Positions 8,817 through 17,634 are shown, counted from the stretch's first letter. The stretch: DNA of 64,000 nucleotides from Paractinoplanes polyasparticus (GCF_019710575.1 NZ_JAHWFK010000013.1:372001-436000), one strand, 5' to 3'. The notes: generated from the letters alone by a model not told the origin. Numbers and translations are program-made.

Positions 8817-10049
8817 TCAGGCCTGACCGGGATCAGGCCGCGACAGAACCGCGTCCGGCTGCGGCGTACCGGCCGGCTCGCCCGGGGCGGATCGCGAACG
8901 CCGTTGGGAGGCCAGGCAGGGCTCGGCCAGCACGACCAGCAGCGCCAGGACGGTCAGCAGGGCACCGGCCAGGGTCAGGCCGCGCGGGCCGCTCGTGGTC
9001 AGCAGGGCGCTGCCCAGCAGGGCGCCCCCGGTGATGCCGACGTTGAAGGCCGTGGACGTGCCGGCCGAGGCCATGTCGGTCGCGCCCGGTGCGACCTCGA
9101 GAACCCGGACGCCCAGAATCGACGCGGCGCCGGAGAGGGCGAACCCGGCCAGGGCGGTGGCGGCGACCGCGGCCGCCTGACCGGTGCCGAAGGCGAACAG
9201 GGCGCCCAGGGCCACAGCCTGGATCGCGGTGACGGCCAGCCAGCTCGGCCAGCCCCAGCGGCTCACGACCAGGCCGGCGGCCAGAACGCCGAGCAGCCCG
9301 GCCACACCGCGCAGCAGCAGGATCGGGCCCAGGGCCGAGGGATCGAAGCCGCTCACCCGGGTCAGGAAGGGGTCGATGTAGGTGAAGGCGACGAACGCCC
9401 CGGCCACCATGATCGCGGTGGCCACGACGAGCGTGCGGTAGCGCCCGGCGTCGGGGGACGTGCCGCGGTCGGCATCGCCGGCGCCCGGCGGGGACTCGGG
9501 CAGCAGGGCCAGCACCACGACCAGGACGACGACGCCGAGCAGACCCAGGGCCAGGAAGGGCAGGCGCCACCCGCCCTGCTGGCCCAGCCACGTGCCCAAC
9601 GGCACGCCGACCAGGGGCGCGGTGGAGCTGCCGGCGAACACCATGGACAGAGCGCGGCCGCGCAGATGCCGGGGGAACAGGCCGGCGGCGGCCGGGGTGA
9701 CGACCGCCCAGAAGACGGACTGGCTGACGGCGACCGCCACCCGGGCCGCCAGCAGGGACGGGTAGTTCACGGCCAGGGCCGAGAGGGCGGTCGCGACGGC
9801 GAAGACGGCCAGGAGCACGACCAGCAGGCGACGGCGCGGCCAGGACGCGGTGAGCCGGGTCAGCGGGATCGTGACGACCACGACGACCAGGCCGTACGCC
9901 GTCACCAGCAGGCCGATCGACGACTCGCTGACGCCCAGGTCGGACGCCATCGCGGCGAGCAGGCCGATGGGCAGCGTCTCGACCGTGACGTACAGGAAAG
10001 CGCCGAGCGACAAAGCCGCCAGAGCGATCCAGGCCCGCGTACGACTCAT
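8817..10049 (-). CDS. MFS transporter (DHA1-type exporter)
   Basis: A 410-residue inner-membrane transporter with about twelve hydrophobic segments. It starts IALAALSLGAFLYVTVETLPIGLLAAMASDLGVSE, the usual first helix of the AraJ/Cmx drug-efflux group, and has the MFS motif A equivalent in the loop TRLTASWPRRRLL after the second helix and a GxxxGPxxG-like helix V (FAGSSTAPLVGVPLGTWLG). The C-terminal tail is hydrophilic and Pro-rich. It would use the proton gradient to export small molecules; substrate unknown. It stands alone, divergent from the Hsp20 gene, with no regulator beside it. Confidence 0.88.
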   Translation of the reverse strand: MSRTRAWIALAALSLGAFLYVTVETLPIGLLAAMASDLGVSESSIGLLVTAYGLVVVVVTIPLTRLTASWPRRRLLVVLLAVFAVATALSALAVNYPSLLAARVAVAVSQSVFWAVVTPAAAGLFPRHLRGRALSMVFAGSSTAPLVGVPLGTWLGQQGGWRLPFLALGLLGVVVLVVVLALLPESPPGAGDADRGTSPDAGRYRTLVVATAIMVAGAFVAFTYIDPFLTRVSGFDPSALGPILLLRGVAGLLGVLAAGLVVSRWGWPSWLAVTAIQAVALGALFAFGTGQAAAVAATALAGFALSGAASILGVRVLEVAPGATDMASAGTSTAFNVGITGGALLGSALLTTSGPRGLTLAGALLTVLALLVVLAEPCLASQRRSRSAPGEPAGTPQPDAVLSRPDPGQA

Positions 10050-10096
10050 GCCCCGACGCTACCGGCCGGGACCGACAGAAATCTTGCCGAAAGGGC

Positions 10097-10123
10097 TTGG
10101 CACTCGCTCGGCAGGAGTGCTAA
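10097..10123 (+). promoter_or_regulatory. CIRCE element (HrcA operator) upstream of hsp20
   Basis: An inverted repeat TTGGCACTC, nine-base spacer, GAGTGCTAA. It differs from the canonical CIRCE arms (TTAGCACTC / GAGTGCTAA) at one base only. It lies about 140 bases before the hsp20 start and about 50 bases upstream of the divergent MFS gene start, so it could affect either promoter. HrcA is the known CIRCE-binding repressor; hrcA itself is not in the window. Confidence 0.9.
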
Positions 10124-10261
10124 AAAATTACTTGTCGCTGCTGCTCACTGCGGTGATCAGACACCTCGGAACGAGCCGCACGACCTCGGCGCATTGATCT
10201 GAGCCGAGCGCCACGTGCACCGCCGGAAAGGCCGGCGGGCCGTCAACAGGAGGTGGATCCC

Positions 10262-10717
10262 GTGGTGCTGACTTTTGATCCGTTCCGTGAGTTCGACCGC
10301 CTGGCGGGACAGATGCTGGGCGCCTCCAGCAGTGGCGGCGTCGCCCCGATCGCGATGCCGATCGACCTCTACCGCTCCGGTGACCACTTCGTCCTGCACT
10401 GCGACCTCGCGGGCATCGACCCCGGCTCGGTCGACGTGGGCGTCGACGGCCGCGTGCTGACGATCCGGGCCGAGCGGTCGCAGCGCACCGACACCGACGT
10501 GCAGTGGCTGCGCCGCGAGCGGGCGACCGGCACCTTCGAGCGCCGGCTGACCCTGGGCGACGGCCTCGACCTCGACAACATCGCCGCCACCTGGCAGGAC
10601 GGTGTGCTGACGCTGACCATCCCGGTGGCTGAGGCCGCCAAGCCGCGGCGCATCGCCATCACCACCGCCGACCGGCGTGACGAGCGGGTGCTCGAAAGCA
10701 ACGCCGCAGCGGAGTAA
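10262..10717 (+). CDS. hsp20: Hsp20/alpha-crystallin family small heat-shock protein
   Basis: A 151-residue small heat-shock protein, an ATP-independent holdase that keeps unfolding proteins soluble in the cytoplasm. The alpha-crystallin domain runs from about MPIDLYRSGDHFVLHCDLAGID to GVLTLTIPVAEAAKPRRI, with the A-x-x-x-x-G-V-L-T-L signature (ATWQDGVLTLTIPV) near its end and a short N-terminal arm FDPFREFDRL. The start is GTG at 10262, seven bases after a perfect AGGAGG; the nearer GTG at 10253 overlaps that site and cannot be used. The CIRCE element upstream indicates HrcA control rather than the RheA control known for Streptomyces hsp18. Confidence 0.93.
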   Translation: MVLTFDPFREFDRLAGQMLGASSSGGVAPIAMPIDLYRSGDHFVLHCDLAGIDPGSVDVGVDGRVLTIRAERSQRTDTDVQWLRRERATGTFERRLTLGDGLDLDNIAATWQDGVLTLTIPVAEAAKPRRIAITTADRRDERVLESNAAAE

Positions 10718-10805
10718 CGGCCGGGCCGGTGCTGGTCAAAGGGTGGCGGGCGTCGATCCGTTCGGCCGATCAACGCCCGCCGCCCGCGCCCGTACGATCC
10801 CCGAC

Positions 10806-12731
10806 GTGTCTCATCGGATCACGCGAGCAGCGTTGTCGGCCGCCCTCGTCGCGGGCTCGACCGCGTTCGCCCTGAGCGCCCCCGGCCCGGCCTCGGCCGT
10901 CGACCTCAAGGTCGCCCTGCCCCTCACCTCGTTCGGCGACATCCTCGCCGACGGCGCGAACAAACGGATCTACATCACCGACCCGGCGGCCGGGAAGGTG
11001 ATCATCACCGACTACGCGGGGCGGGTCCTGTCGACCGCCACCGGCCTGACCGGCGTGAGCGGGCTCCTGCTGGCCAAGGACGGCGACGTCTACGCCGCAG
11101 TCCCCGGGTTGAAGGCGATCACCGCCTTCAACGAGGTCGGCACCCGGATCGCGACCTACGAGGCGTCCACGGACGTGCGTCCCGTCACGCTCGCCGAGGC
11201 CGGCGGCAAACTGTGGTTCGGCGAGGCCGACGGCGGGCTGGGCCGGCTGCAACGCGGCGGCGACGACGAGCCCGACCTGATCCCGGACGTCACCACCACC
11301 ACGTTCGACGAGGCGCCGGCCCTCTCGTCCGCCGGCAACCTGATCGCCGCCGTCGACCCCTCGGTCACCACCGCCGACGTCACCGTCTTCGACGCCTCGA
11401 CCGCCACCCCGTCCGTCGCCGTCGCCAAGAGCCTCGGCCGTACGCGGGACCTGGTCTTCGACGCCGACGGCAGCCGCCTGCTGGTGGCCGGCCCGCAGAG
11501 CCTCGCCCGCGCGGTGAAACCGGCCGACCTGACCACGGTCCAGAGCTACAGCGCCGGCGTCGACGGCAACGCCGTGGCCGTCAAGGCGGACGGCACCCTG
11601 GCCGTCGGCATCGGCGGCACGGCCGGCAAGGCCGTCTCGGTCTTCACGCCCGGTTCGGCCACGCCCACCAAGCAGTTCACCGTGCAGGGCGGCGGCTCGC
11701 TGCAGTCCGGCGGCCTGGTCTGGGAGCCCGGCGGCCCGCGCCTGTTCGGTGTCTCGAGCAGCGGCAGCAGCTACACCCTGCAGATCTTCGGTGATCCGTC
11801 CAAGCTCGCCACCTCGGTGCAGCTGACCGTGCCGGCCAAGGTGGAACTGGGCAGAACGGCCACGATCACCGGCGTCTTCGGCGCGCCCGTTCCGGCCGGG
11901 CTGCCCGTAGTCATCACCCGCAAGGACTCGGCCGGCAGTCGCCGGGTCGGGCCACAGACCGTACCCGCGAACGGTCGGTTCTCGATCAGCGACAAGCCGG
12001 CCCGCAGCGGCACGGTCAGCTACACGGTCGCGCTGGCCGGCAACGCTGACTACTCCCCGGCCAACGCCACGAAGTCCTTCCAGGTCGGCACGATCAAGGC
12101 GACGACGCTGACCCTCGACCGCAACGGCAGCACCTTCGCCGCCGGGTCGACGGTGACCTTCACGGCCAAGCTCGGCGCCACCTCGTCGAACCGCTCGGTC
12201 GAGATCTGGGCCGACCCGTACGGCTCCGACCAGCCGAACCGCCTGGTGCGCAAGGCCACCGCGAACAGCAAGGGCGTCGTGACGGCGGCGTTCAAGCTGA
12301 CCCGCACCACGACCATGTCGGCGATCTTCCGCGGCGACAACTTCACCTCGGCCCGCACCGCCCGGTCGACGGTCGCCACCAAGGTCAGCGTCTCGGTGGC
12401 CCTCGACCGGCACTACGGCACCGGCAACATCGGCTCGGTGTCGTACCACTTCCTGCGGTCGACGGTGGATCCCCGGTTCATCACGAGCATGTCGCCTTAC
12501 CCGGGCCGGTCAGCCCTCCTCGAGATCCAGTACCACGACGGCAAGCAGTGGCGGCCGTGGAAGTCCGCGTGGTCCAGGCTCACCGACGGCAAGGCGTACA
12601 ACGAGCTGACCGGCACCCACACGGTCGGGCTCAAATATCGCGTACGGGCGTCCTACATGTACGGCAAGTCGGGCGACACGGTGAACACCACGACCTACGG
12701 CGCCTACAAGTACTTCACCTTCACGAGGTAG
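10806..12731 (+). CDS. secreted protein with propeller-like N-terminal half and bacterial Ig-like repeats
   Basis: A 641-residue exported protein. Residues 1 to about 35 form a signal peptide ending APGPASAVD. Residues about 40-350 show repeats of the kind NKRIYITDPAAGKVIITDYAG, consistent with a beta-propeller (YVTN/NHL-like). Two Ig-like domains follow: the first starts SVQLTVPAKVELGRTATITG, the second TTLTLDRNGSTFAAGSTVTFTAKL, each ending with a VA-rich strand. The C-terminal about 120 residues (LDRHYGTGNIGSVSYHF onward) contain many Tyr and no Cys. The GTG at 10806 starts directly before the signal peptide; the frame is open further upstream but would run into hsp20. There is no sortase motif. 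Likely an extracellular binding or structural protein; ligand unknown. Confidence 0.8.
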   Translation: MSHRITRAALSAALVAGSTAFALSAPGPASAVDLKVALPLTSFGDILADGANKRIYITDPAAGKVIITDYAGRVLSTATGLTGVSGLLLAKDGDVYAAVPGLKAITAFNEVGTRIATYEASTDVRPVTLAEAGGKLWFGEADGGLGRLQRGGDDEPDLIPDVTTTTFDEAPALSSAGNLIAAVDPSVTTADVTVFDASTATPSVAVAKSLGRTRDLVFDADGSRLLVAGPQSLARAVKPADLTTVQSYSAGVDGNAVAVKADGTLAVGIGGTAGKAVSVFTPGSATPTKQFTVQGGGSLQSGGLVWEPGGPRLFGVSSSGSSYTLQIFGDPSKLATSVQLTVPAKVELGRTATITGVFGAPVPAGLPVVITRKDSAGSRRVGPQTVPANGRFSISDKPARSGTVSYTVALAGNADYSPANATKSFQVGTIKATTLTLDRNGSTFAAGSTVTFTAKLGATSSNRSVEIWADPYGSDQPNRLVRKATANSKGVVTAAFKLTRTTTMSAIFRGDNFTSARTARSTVATKVSVSVALDRHYGTGNIGSVSYHFLRSTVDPRFITSMSPYPGRSALLEIQYHDGKQWRPWKSAWSRLTDGKAYNELTGTHTVGLKYRVRASYMYGKSGDTVNTTTYGAYKYFTFTR

Positions 12732-12906
12732 GCCGGACCGACGCCTCAACCCCGTTGATCAGGAGCTCGCTGCCGAACGCGTAGTAGCGCTCGACGTCGG
12801 GCTCCTCGGCGTAGGTGGCCCCGAACCGCACCATCATCGGGAACTTGTCGGCGGGCAGGCACTCGAGCGCGACCCGCCGCTGCCGCCGCCACTCCTGCCC
12901 CTCGGA
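12721..12906 (-). pseudogene. TetR family regulator, C-terminal remnant
   Basis: About 60 residues that look like the end of a TetR_C domain: RVALECLPADKFPMMVRFGA, then DVERYYAFGSELLINGVEA. No HTH is present; upstream of about 12906 the frame becomes Arg/Pro-rich antisense of an MFS remnant. The last ten bases overlap the end of the Ig-like gene. With the divergent MFS tail at 12978 this is the second scar in the window where a divergent regulator/target pair has lost both 5' ends. Confidence 0.7.
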
Positions 12907-12977
12907 CGCCGGCTCGCGGGCCTGACGATCCCGGCCGGCCGGCGCGGCACGAGCCGGGGCCTCGATCTGCCCGGCCT

Positions 12978-13169
12978 GGCGCCATCCTGACCAACCGCTC
13001 GAACGCGGCCACCGGCACCGAACTGCACCGTTACCTCGTCGGCTACCAGTTCTCGCTGGTGGTGGCGGGGGCGCTGGTCGCGGTGGGCATCCCCATCGCG
13101 CTGTGGTCGCTGCGCTCGGTGCGCCCGGCCGAGGCCGCACCGGACGAGAAGGTGCTCGAGCCGGCCTGA
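12978..13169 (+). pseudogene. MFS transporter, C-terminal remnant
   Basis: An open stretch encodes the last transmembrane helix and tail of an MFS-type transporter: ILTNRSNAATGTELHRYLVG, then a hydrophobic run of about 22 residues beginning YQFSLVVAGALVAVGI, a positive stop SLRSVRP and the end EKVLEPA before TGA at 13167. There is no start codon or upstream helix in this frame, and the sequence before about 12975 belongs to the TetR remnant on the other strand. It is too short for routine gene calls and is not expected to be expressed. Confidence 0.65.
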
Positions 13170-13171
13170 CC

Positions 13172-14941
13172 CTAGGCCGACAGGGCCGGCGCCTCGCGGT
13201 GGGCCAGGCGGCGCACGATGTCGAGGTAGCGGTAGCGCCGGAAGCCGGCCGGCTCCAGCAGGTGCACGTCGGCCAGGTACTCCATCAGCCGCTCGGCCTC
13301 CAGCTCACCGAGGCCGAGCGGCCCGGCCACGTCGGCGAGCACGGCCTCGGGTCCGTCGGCCCGGGCGGCCAGGACGAAGGCCTCGGCGGCCAGCGGCTCG
13401 GCGGCGCGCACCTCGGCCAGGCGGCGTTCGATCGGGCGGTACGCGCGCCGGCAGTCGTCGTGCACCACCACCGGCTGCCGCAACTCCTCCCGCAGCCGGT
13501 CGGCGCCCTCGGCGATCGTCCACTGCGGACGGGCGCGCAGGCGTTCGGCGATCAGCCGAACCCCGATCGCGACGTGCGAGCACATGCCGGCGACCTGTTG
13601 CGCGGCGGCGGCCTCCGCCCGCACCCGTTCGGCGCCGGCCACGTGGCCGAGCAGCGCCAACGATTCGGCCGGGGTGAACGGGGGCAGGGAGATCCACTCG
13701 TCGACGGCCAGGTCCGGCATCCGCCGGCTGCCCGTGACGATCGCGGCGGCGCCGCCGGTCACGGGCAGCAGCAGCGTCAACTGCCGGGCATCCGGCGCGT
13801 GGTCGAGCAGCAGCAGGATCCGGCGGCCGCTGACCACGCTGCGCCAGAGCGCCGCCCGCTCGGTCAGGTCGTCCGGGATCTCGGCGCAGCCGACACCGAA
13901 CGCGCGCAGGAAACGGCCGAGCACCTCGGCCGGACCGGCCCCGCGCAGGTCGGCGTAGAGCTGACCGTCCGGGAAACAGGCCCGGACGTCGTGGGCCAGC
14001 CGGATCGCCAGAGTGCTGGTGCCCACCCCGCCCAGGCCGACGAGGCCCACGACGGGCGCGGCGCCGCCGGCCTGAGTGAGCACAGTGGCGAGACGGTCGA
14101 GCACCTCGACCCGCCCGACGAAGTCGCGGATGCCGGCGGGCAGCTGAGCCGGGACGACGGGAGCGGGCGGCGTCACGGCTGGGACAGGGGTCGCGGACGT
14201 GCCGTCGAGCAGACCGCGATACGTCCGCTGGAGCTCGGGGCCAGGATCGAGGCCCAGCTCGTCGGCCAGCAGCGCGCGGATCTGCTGGTAGTGCGTGACA
14301 GCCAGGGCGGCGCGGCCCGATCGCGCCAGCGCCGTCATCAGCAGGCCACGCAGACCCTCGTCGAGCGGGTGAGCGCCGACCTCGCCGGTCAGCTCGGCCA
14401 CGGCGGTCTCGGCGCGTCCCTGGTCGAGGTCGAGAGCTATCCGTTCCCGCACGGCGGCCTGCCGCTCGCTCTGCAACCGCACCCGTTGACGATCGGCCCA
14501 GGCGCCGGGGACATCAGCCAGCGCGTCCCCGTGCCACAACGCCTCCGCCGCGGCGAACGCGGCCGGGTCGCGTCCATCCCGGGCCGCCGCGACCGCACGG
14601 GCGAAGACAGCCACATCGAGAGCGTCTGCCGCGAGTAGCAGCGCGTAACCACCACCGGTGGTGCGGATGGTTTCGTCGCCCAGCACCTTGCGCAGCCGGA
14701 ACACGTACGTCCGCAGAGTCAGCACGGCCGTACGCGGCGGGTCGTCGCCCCACACGGCGTCGACCAGCGCGTCGGCCGATGCCGGTCGCCCCTCGCGCAT
14801 GAGCAGGACAGCGAGCACCGCCCGCTGCTGCGGCGATCCGAGGTCGAGCTCCCCGCCCCCACGCCAGGCACGCACCGGACCCAGCAACGAATACCGCAGA
14901 ACCTCAGTCACCGGACCATCAAACCCGCTCCTCGCCTGCAC
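13172..14941 (-). CDS. SARP/AfsR-type regulator with BTAD and NB-ARC-like domain, degenerate Walker A
   Basis: A 589-residue activator. Residues about 13-100 are the OmpR-like winged helix (RYSLLGPVRAW, then SPQQRAVLAVLLM and LRTYVFRLRKVLG); about 105-250 are the BTAD helical domain (ADALDVAVFARAVAAARDG, DLDQGRAETAVAEL, GLDPGPELQRTYRGLL). Residues about 270-560 form an NB-ARC-like ATPase: FVGRVEVLDRL, then LVGLGGVGTSTLAIRLAHDV and a Walker B RILLLLDHA. The P-loop (302-310) has Thr where the nucleotide-binding Lys should be (codon ACC), so ATP binding is doubtful. Such proteins activate secondary-metabolism genes. It is divergent from the flavin oxidase gene at 15023, a possible target. GTG at 14911 is an alternative start. 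Confidence 0.88.
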   Translation of the reverse strand: MQARSGFDGPVTEVLRYSLLGPVRAWRGGGELDLGSPQQRAVLAVLLMREGRPASADALVDAVWGDDPPRTAVLTLRTYVFRLRKVLGDETIRTTGGGYALLLAADALDVAVFARAVAAARDGRDPAAFAAAEALWHGDALADVPGAWADRQRVRLQSERQAAVRERIALDLDQGRAETAVAELTGEVGAHPLDEGLRGLLMTALARSGRAALAVTHYQQIRALLADELGLDPGPELQRTYRGLLDGTSATPVPAVTPPAPVVPAQLPAGIRDFVGRVEVLDRLATVLTQAGGAAPVVGLVGLGGVGTSTLAIRLAHDVRACFPDGQLYADLRGAGPAEVLGRFLRAFGVGCAEIPDDLTERAALWRSVVSGRRILLLLDHAPDARQLTLLLPVTGGAAAIVTGSRRMPDLAVDEWISLPPFTPAESLALLGHVAGAERVRAEAAAAQQVAGMCSHVAIGVRLIAERLRARPQWTIAEGADRLREELRQPVVVHDDCRRAYRPIERRLAEVRAAEPLAAEAFVLAARADGPEAVLADVAGPLGLGELEAERLMEYLADVHLLEPAGFRRYRYLDIVRRLAHREAPALSA

Positions 14942-15022
14942 GCCTATGTTTTGTCAACTCTCCGTCGATCGCCGTGCGGCTCACTGGTGCCCGGAAGCAT
15001 CCATGCAGAAAGGGTCACCACC

Positions 15023-16417
15023 GTGAACGCGATCTCGCCGGCCGACCTCGCCGGTCTGCGCTCGGAAGTCGCCGGTCCCGTCCTCACCCCGGACGACGCC
15101 GGCTACACGCAGGAACTGTCCACCTTCAACCTGGCCGTCACGCACGCACCGCTCGTCGCGGTCGGCGCTCAGAGCCCGGCCGACGTGCAGGCCGCCGTCC
15201 GCTTCGCCACCGCGCACAACCTGCCGGTAGCCGTGCTGAGCGCGGGCCACGGCAGCAGCGTCTCGTCCGCCGGTTCGGTGTTGATCACCACCCGCCGGCT
15301 GTCCGGCCTGACCGTCGACGAGAACGCCCGCACCGCGCGGGTCGAGGCCGGCGTGCGCTGGGCCGAGCTGATCGAGCGGACCGGCAAGCTGGGTCTGGGC
15401 GCCCTCAACGGCTCCTCGCCGACCGTGTCGGTGATCGGTTACACGCTCGGCGGCGGACTCGGCCCGTTCGGCCGCAGGTACGGCTATGCCGCCGACCACG
15501 TGTGGTCACTGGACGTCGTCACCGCTGACGGAGAGTTGCGACACGTCACTGCGGACGGCGACCCCGACCTCTTCTGGGCGCTACGGGGAGCGAAGGGCAA
15601 CTTCGGCGTGGTCGTCGCCATGGAGTTCACCCTCTTCCCGATCGCGTCGTTCTACGGCGGCGGGCTGTTCCTGCCGGGCGAGCTCGCGGCCAAGGCTCTG
15701 CACCTGTTCCGCGAGTGGGTGGCCGGGTTGCCCGAGGAGATGACGGCCTCGGTGTGCCTGCTCAGCCTGCCGCCGGCGCCGTTCGTGCCGGAACCGCTTC
15801 GCGGCCGGCGGGTCGTGCACCTCCGCTTCGCCTACCTGGGTGACGCGGCCGAGGGCGCGCGCCTGGTCGAGCCGTTCCGCCGGCTGGGCGAGCCGATCAT
15901 CGACGCGGTCACCGAGCTTCCGTACGCCGCGGTCGCCGCGGTCCACAACGACCCGGTCGACCCGATGCCCATCGTCGAGCAGGCGACGCTGCTGCGGGAA
16001 CTGCCGGCCGAGGCCGTGGACACGTTCCTGCGGTTCGCCGCCGACGAGCGCTCGCCGCTGGTGATGGCCGAGCTGCGGCACCTCGGCGGGGCGCTGGGCC
16101 GCCCGCCCGCGATCCCGAACGCGGTCGGCAACCGGGAGGCAGCGTTCACCGTCTTCGCGGCCGCGGTCGGTGGGCCCGAAGACGCTCCCCGGCTCCACGC
16201 TTACGAGGAAGCCTTCGTCAACGCTCTGAAGCCGTGGTCGACCGGGCGCCGCTACGCCAACTTCATGTTCGCCGGGGACACCGACCCGGAGACGGTGGCA
16301 CTCGCCTACCCCGATGACTCCTTCCGCCGCCTCCGCGACCTGAAGCACCGTTTCGACCCGGCGAACACGTTCCGGATCAACCACAACATCGTCGCGGGGG
16401 ATACTCGTGAACTGTGA
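15023..16417 (+). CDS. FAD-linked oxidase (BBE/PCMH type)
   Basis: A 464-residue flavoprotein. The PCMH-type FAD-binding domain covers about residues 35-200: VGAQSPADVQAAVRFATAHN, then the loop LSAGHGSSVSSAG whose His can carry covalent FAD, and the glycine-rich turn YTLGGGLGPFGRRYGYAADH. The C-terminal berberine-bridge segment reads YANFMFAGD, then LRDLKHRFDPANTFRINHNI. Such enzymes oxidise alcohols, sugars or natural-product intermediates with O2. The GTG at 15023 has AAAGGG eight bases upstream; the open frame before it lacks a good site. It overlaps the following SelW-like gene by four bases, so they are coupled. Its divergent neighbour is the SARP regulator. Confidence 0.88.
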   Translation: MNAISPADLAGLRSEVAGPVLTPDDAGYTQELSTFNLAVTHAPLVAVGAQSPADVQAAVRFATAHNLPVAVLSAGHGSSVSSAGSVLITTRRLSGLTVDENARTARVEAGVRWAELIERTGKLGLGALNGSSPTVSVIGYTLGGGLGPFGRRYGYAADHVWSLDVVTADGELRHVTADGDPDLFWALRGAKGNFGVVVAMEFTLFPIASFYGGGLFLPGELAAKALHLFREWVAGLPEEMTASVCLLSLPPAPFVPEPLRGRRVVHLRFAYLGDAAEGARLVEPFRRLGEPIIDAVTELPYAAVAAVHNDPVDPMPIVEQATLLRELPAEAVDTFLRFAADERSPLVMAELRHLGGALGRPPAIPNAVGNREAAFTVFAAAVGGPEDAPRLHAYEEAFVNALKPWSTGRRYANFMFAGDTDPETVALAYPDDSFRRLRDLKHRFDPANTFRINHNIVAGDTREL

Positions 16418-16728
16418 CGAGAACACCGCGGTTGGAGATTGAATACTGCACGCAGTGCCGCTGGCTGCTGCGAGCCGCGTGGACGGCGCAGGAACTGCTC
16501 ACCACGTTCCAGAAGGAGCTGGGTGAGGTGGCCCTGGTGCCCGGCACCGGCGGGGTGTTCGACATCCGCCTCGACGACGAGCTGCTCTGGTCACGCAAAG
16601 AGAGCGGCCACCCGGAGCTGACCGAGCTGAAGCGGCTGGTGCGCGACCGGATCGCGCCCGGCCGCTCGCTCGGCCACTCCGACCGCGCCGCTGATAAAGA
16701 AGTAGCGGCGGCCGAGGAGTCGCCCTAG
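16414..16728 (+). CDS. SelT/SelW/SelH family thioredoxin-fold protein (Rdx)
   Basis: A 104-residue protein of the Rdx group, a small thioredoxin-like fold with a redox CxxC near the N terminus. Seen here: LEIEYCTQCRWLLRAAWTAQEL, with Cys-Thr-Gln-Cys, in the position where vertebrate SelW has Cys-x-x-Sec, followed by GTGGVFDIRLDDELLWSRKE, the family's second conserved block. The GTG start overlaps the stop of the flavin oxidase gene by four bases. The partner is unknown; coupling suggests it serves that flavoprotein or a nearby redox step, but that is inference. The Ala/Glu-rich tail is not conserved in the family. Confidence 0.88.
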   Translation: MTRTPRLEIEYCTQCRWLLRAAWTAQELLTTFQKELGEVALVPGTGGVFDIRLDDELLWSRKESGHPELTELKRLVRDRIAPGRSLGHSDRAADKEVAAAEESP

Positions 16729-16737
16729 CGTCGGGGC

Positions 16738-17634
16738 GTGATCTACCAGCACCCGCTGCACTATCTGCTCGGCGTCGAGGGCTTGTCACTGCTCCGGGCG
16801 TACGGCGGTGAGCACGACCGGGCCTTCGCCGAGCAGCGCGTGGCCGAGATCCGCAAGCTGCTCGACGACCCGGCACTGGGCGACGGGGTCGAGGCTCACG
16901 CTGTCGATACCGTCACCGGCTATCGGGTGTGGGCCGAGACCTACGACCAACCGGGGAACGACCTCTTCGCGTACGAGGAACCGTTCGTCAACGAGATCGT
17001 CGAGCGACTCGAGCCGGGGGTCGCGGTGGATGCCGCCTGCGGCACGGGGCGGCACACCGCGTTCTTGGCGGCACGTGGATTCCAGGTGTCCGGAGTGGAC
17101 AGCTCGGCCGACATGCTGGCGCGCGCCCGCGTACGCGTGCCGCAGGCGGCTTTCCACGAGGGTGACCTGGATGCGTTGCCGCTGCCGGACGTGCACGCCG
17201 ACCTCGTGGTCTGTGCGCTCGCCCTCGCCCATCTGCCCGACCTGAAGCCGGCCTTCGCCGAACTGGCGCGCGTGCTCAAGCCGGGCGGCCATCTGATCGT
17301 CACCGACATCCACCACGAGCGGGTGCTGCTCGGTTCGATGCCGCACGTGCGCACCGAGGCGGGTGAACCCCGGCTCATCTACTCGTACCAGCACCGGGCG
17401 AGCGACTACCTCGCTGCGGCCCTGCCCCTCGGCCTCGAAGTGCGGGCGTGTGCCGAGCCTCGCGCCGGAGGCACGGCCGGCAGCCGATTTCCGATCGCGG
17501 AGTGGGATACCTGGCCGTGGAGCCTGATCGGCCAGGCGCCCGAGGCCTTCCACGCGGCGTCGGCCACCTCCCCCGTGGCGATCATGTGGCACTTTCAACG
17601 GGAGAAGAGCACGTCCAGGTCGCGCTCGGCGTAG
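16738..17634 (+). CDS. SAM-dependent class I methyltransferase
   Basis: A 298-residue methyltransferase starting at GTG ten bases after the SelW-like gene. A helical N-terminal lid is followed by motif I VAVDAACGTGRHTAFLAARG at about residues 95-114, motif II VSGVDSSADMLARAR, a motif IV-like LVVCALALAHLPDLK and LKPGGHLIVTDIHHER. The C-terminal part, from HRASDYLAAALPLGLEVRAC, is a substrate cover typical of small-molecule methyltransferases (Methyltransf_11 group). Probably the third gene of the unit beginning with the flavin oxidase. Its last 40 bases overlap the convergent DinB gene. Substrate unknown. Confidence 0.85.
   Translation: MIYQHPLHYLLGVEGLSLLRAYGGEHDRAFAEQRVAEIRKLLDDPALGDGVEAHAVDTVTGYRVWAETYDQPGNDLFAYEEPFVNEIVERLEPGVAVDAACGTGRHTAFLAARGFQVSGVDSSADMLARARVRVPQAAFHEGDLDALPLPDVHADLVVCALALAHLPDLKPAFAELARVLKPGGHLIVTDIHHERVLLGSMPHVRTEAGEPRLIYSYQHRASDYLAAALPLGLEVRACAEPRAGGTAGSRFPIAEWDTWPWSLIGQAPEAFHAASATSPVAIMWHFQREKSTSRSRSA

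Noticed and set aside
12721..13140. intact 139-residue protein
   Set aside because: Only the last 60 residues resemble a TetR C terminus; the remainder is Pro/Arg-rich antisense of an MFS tail.
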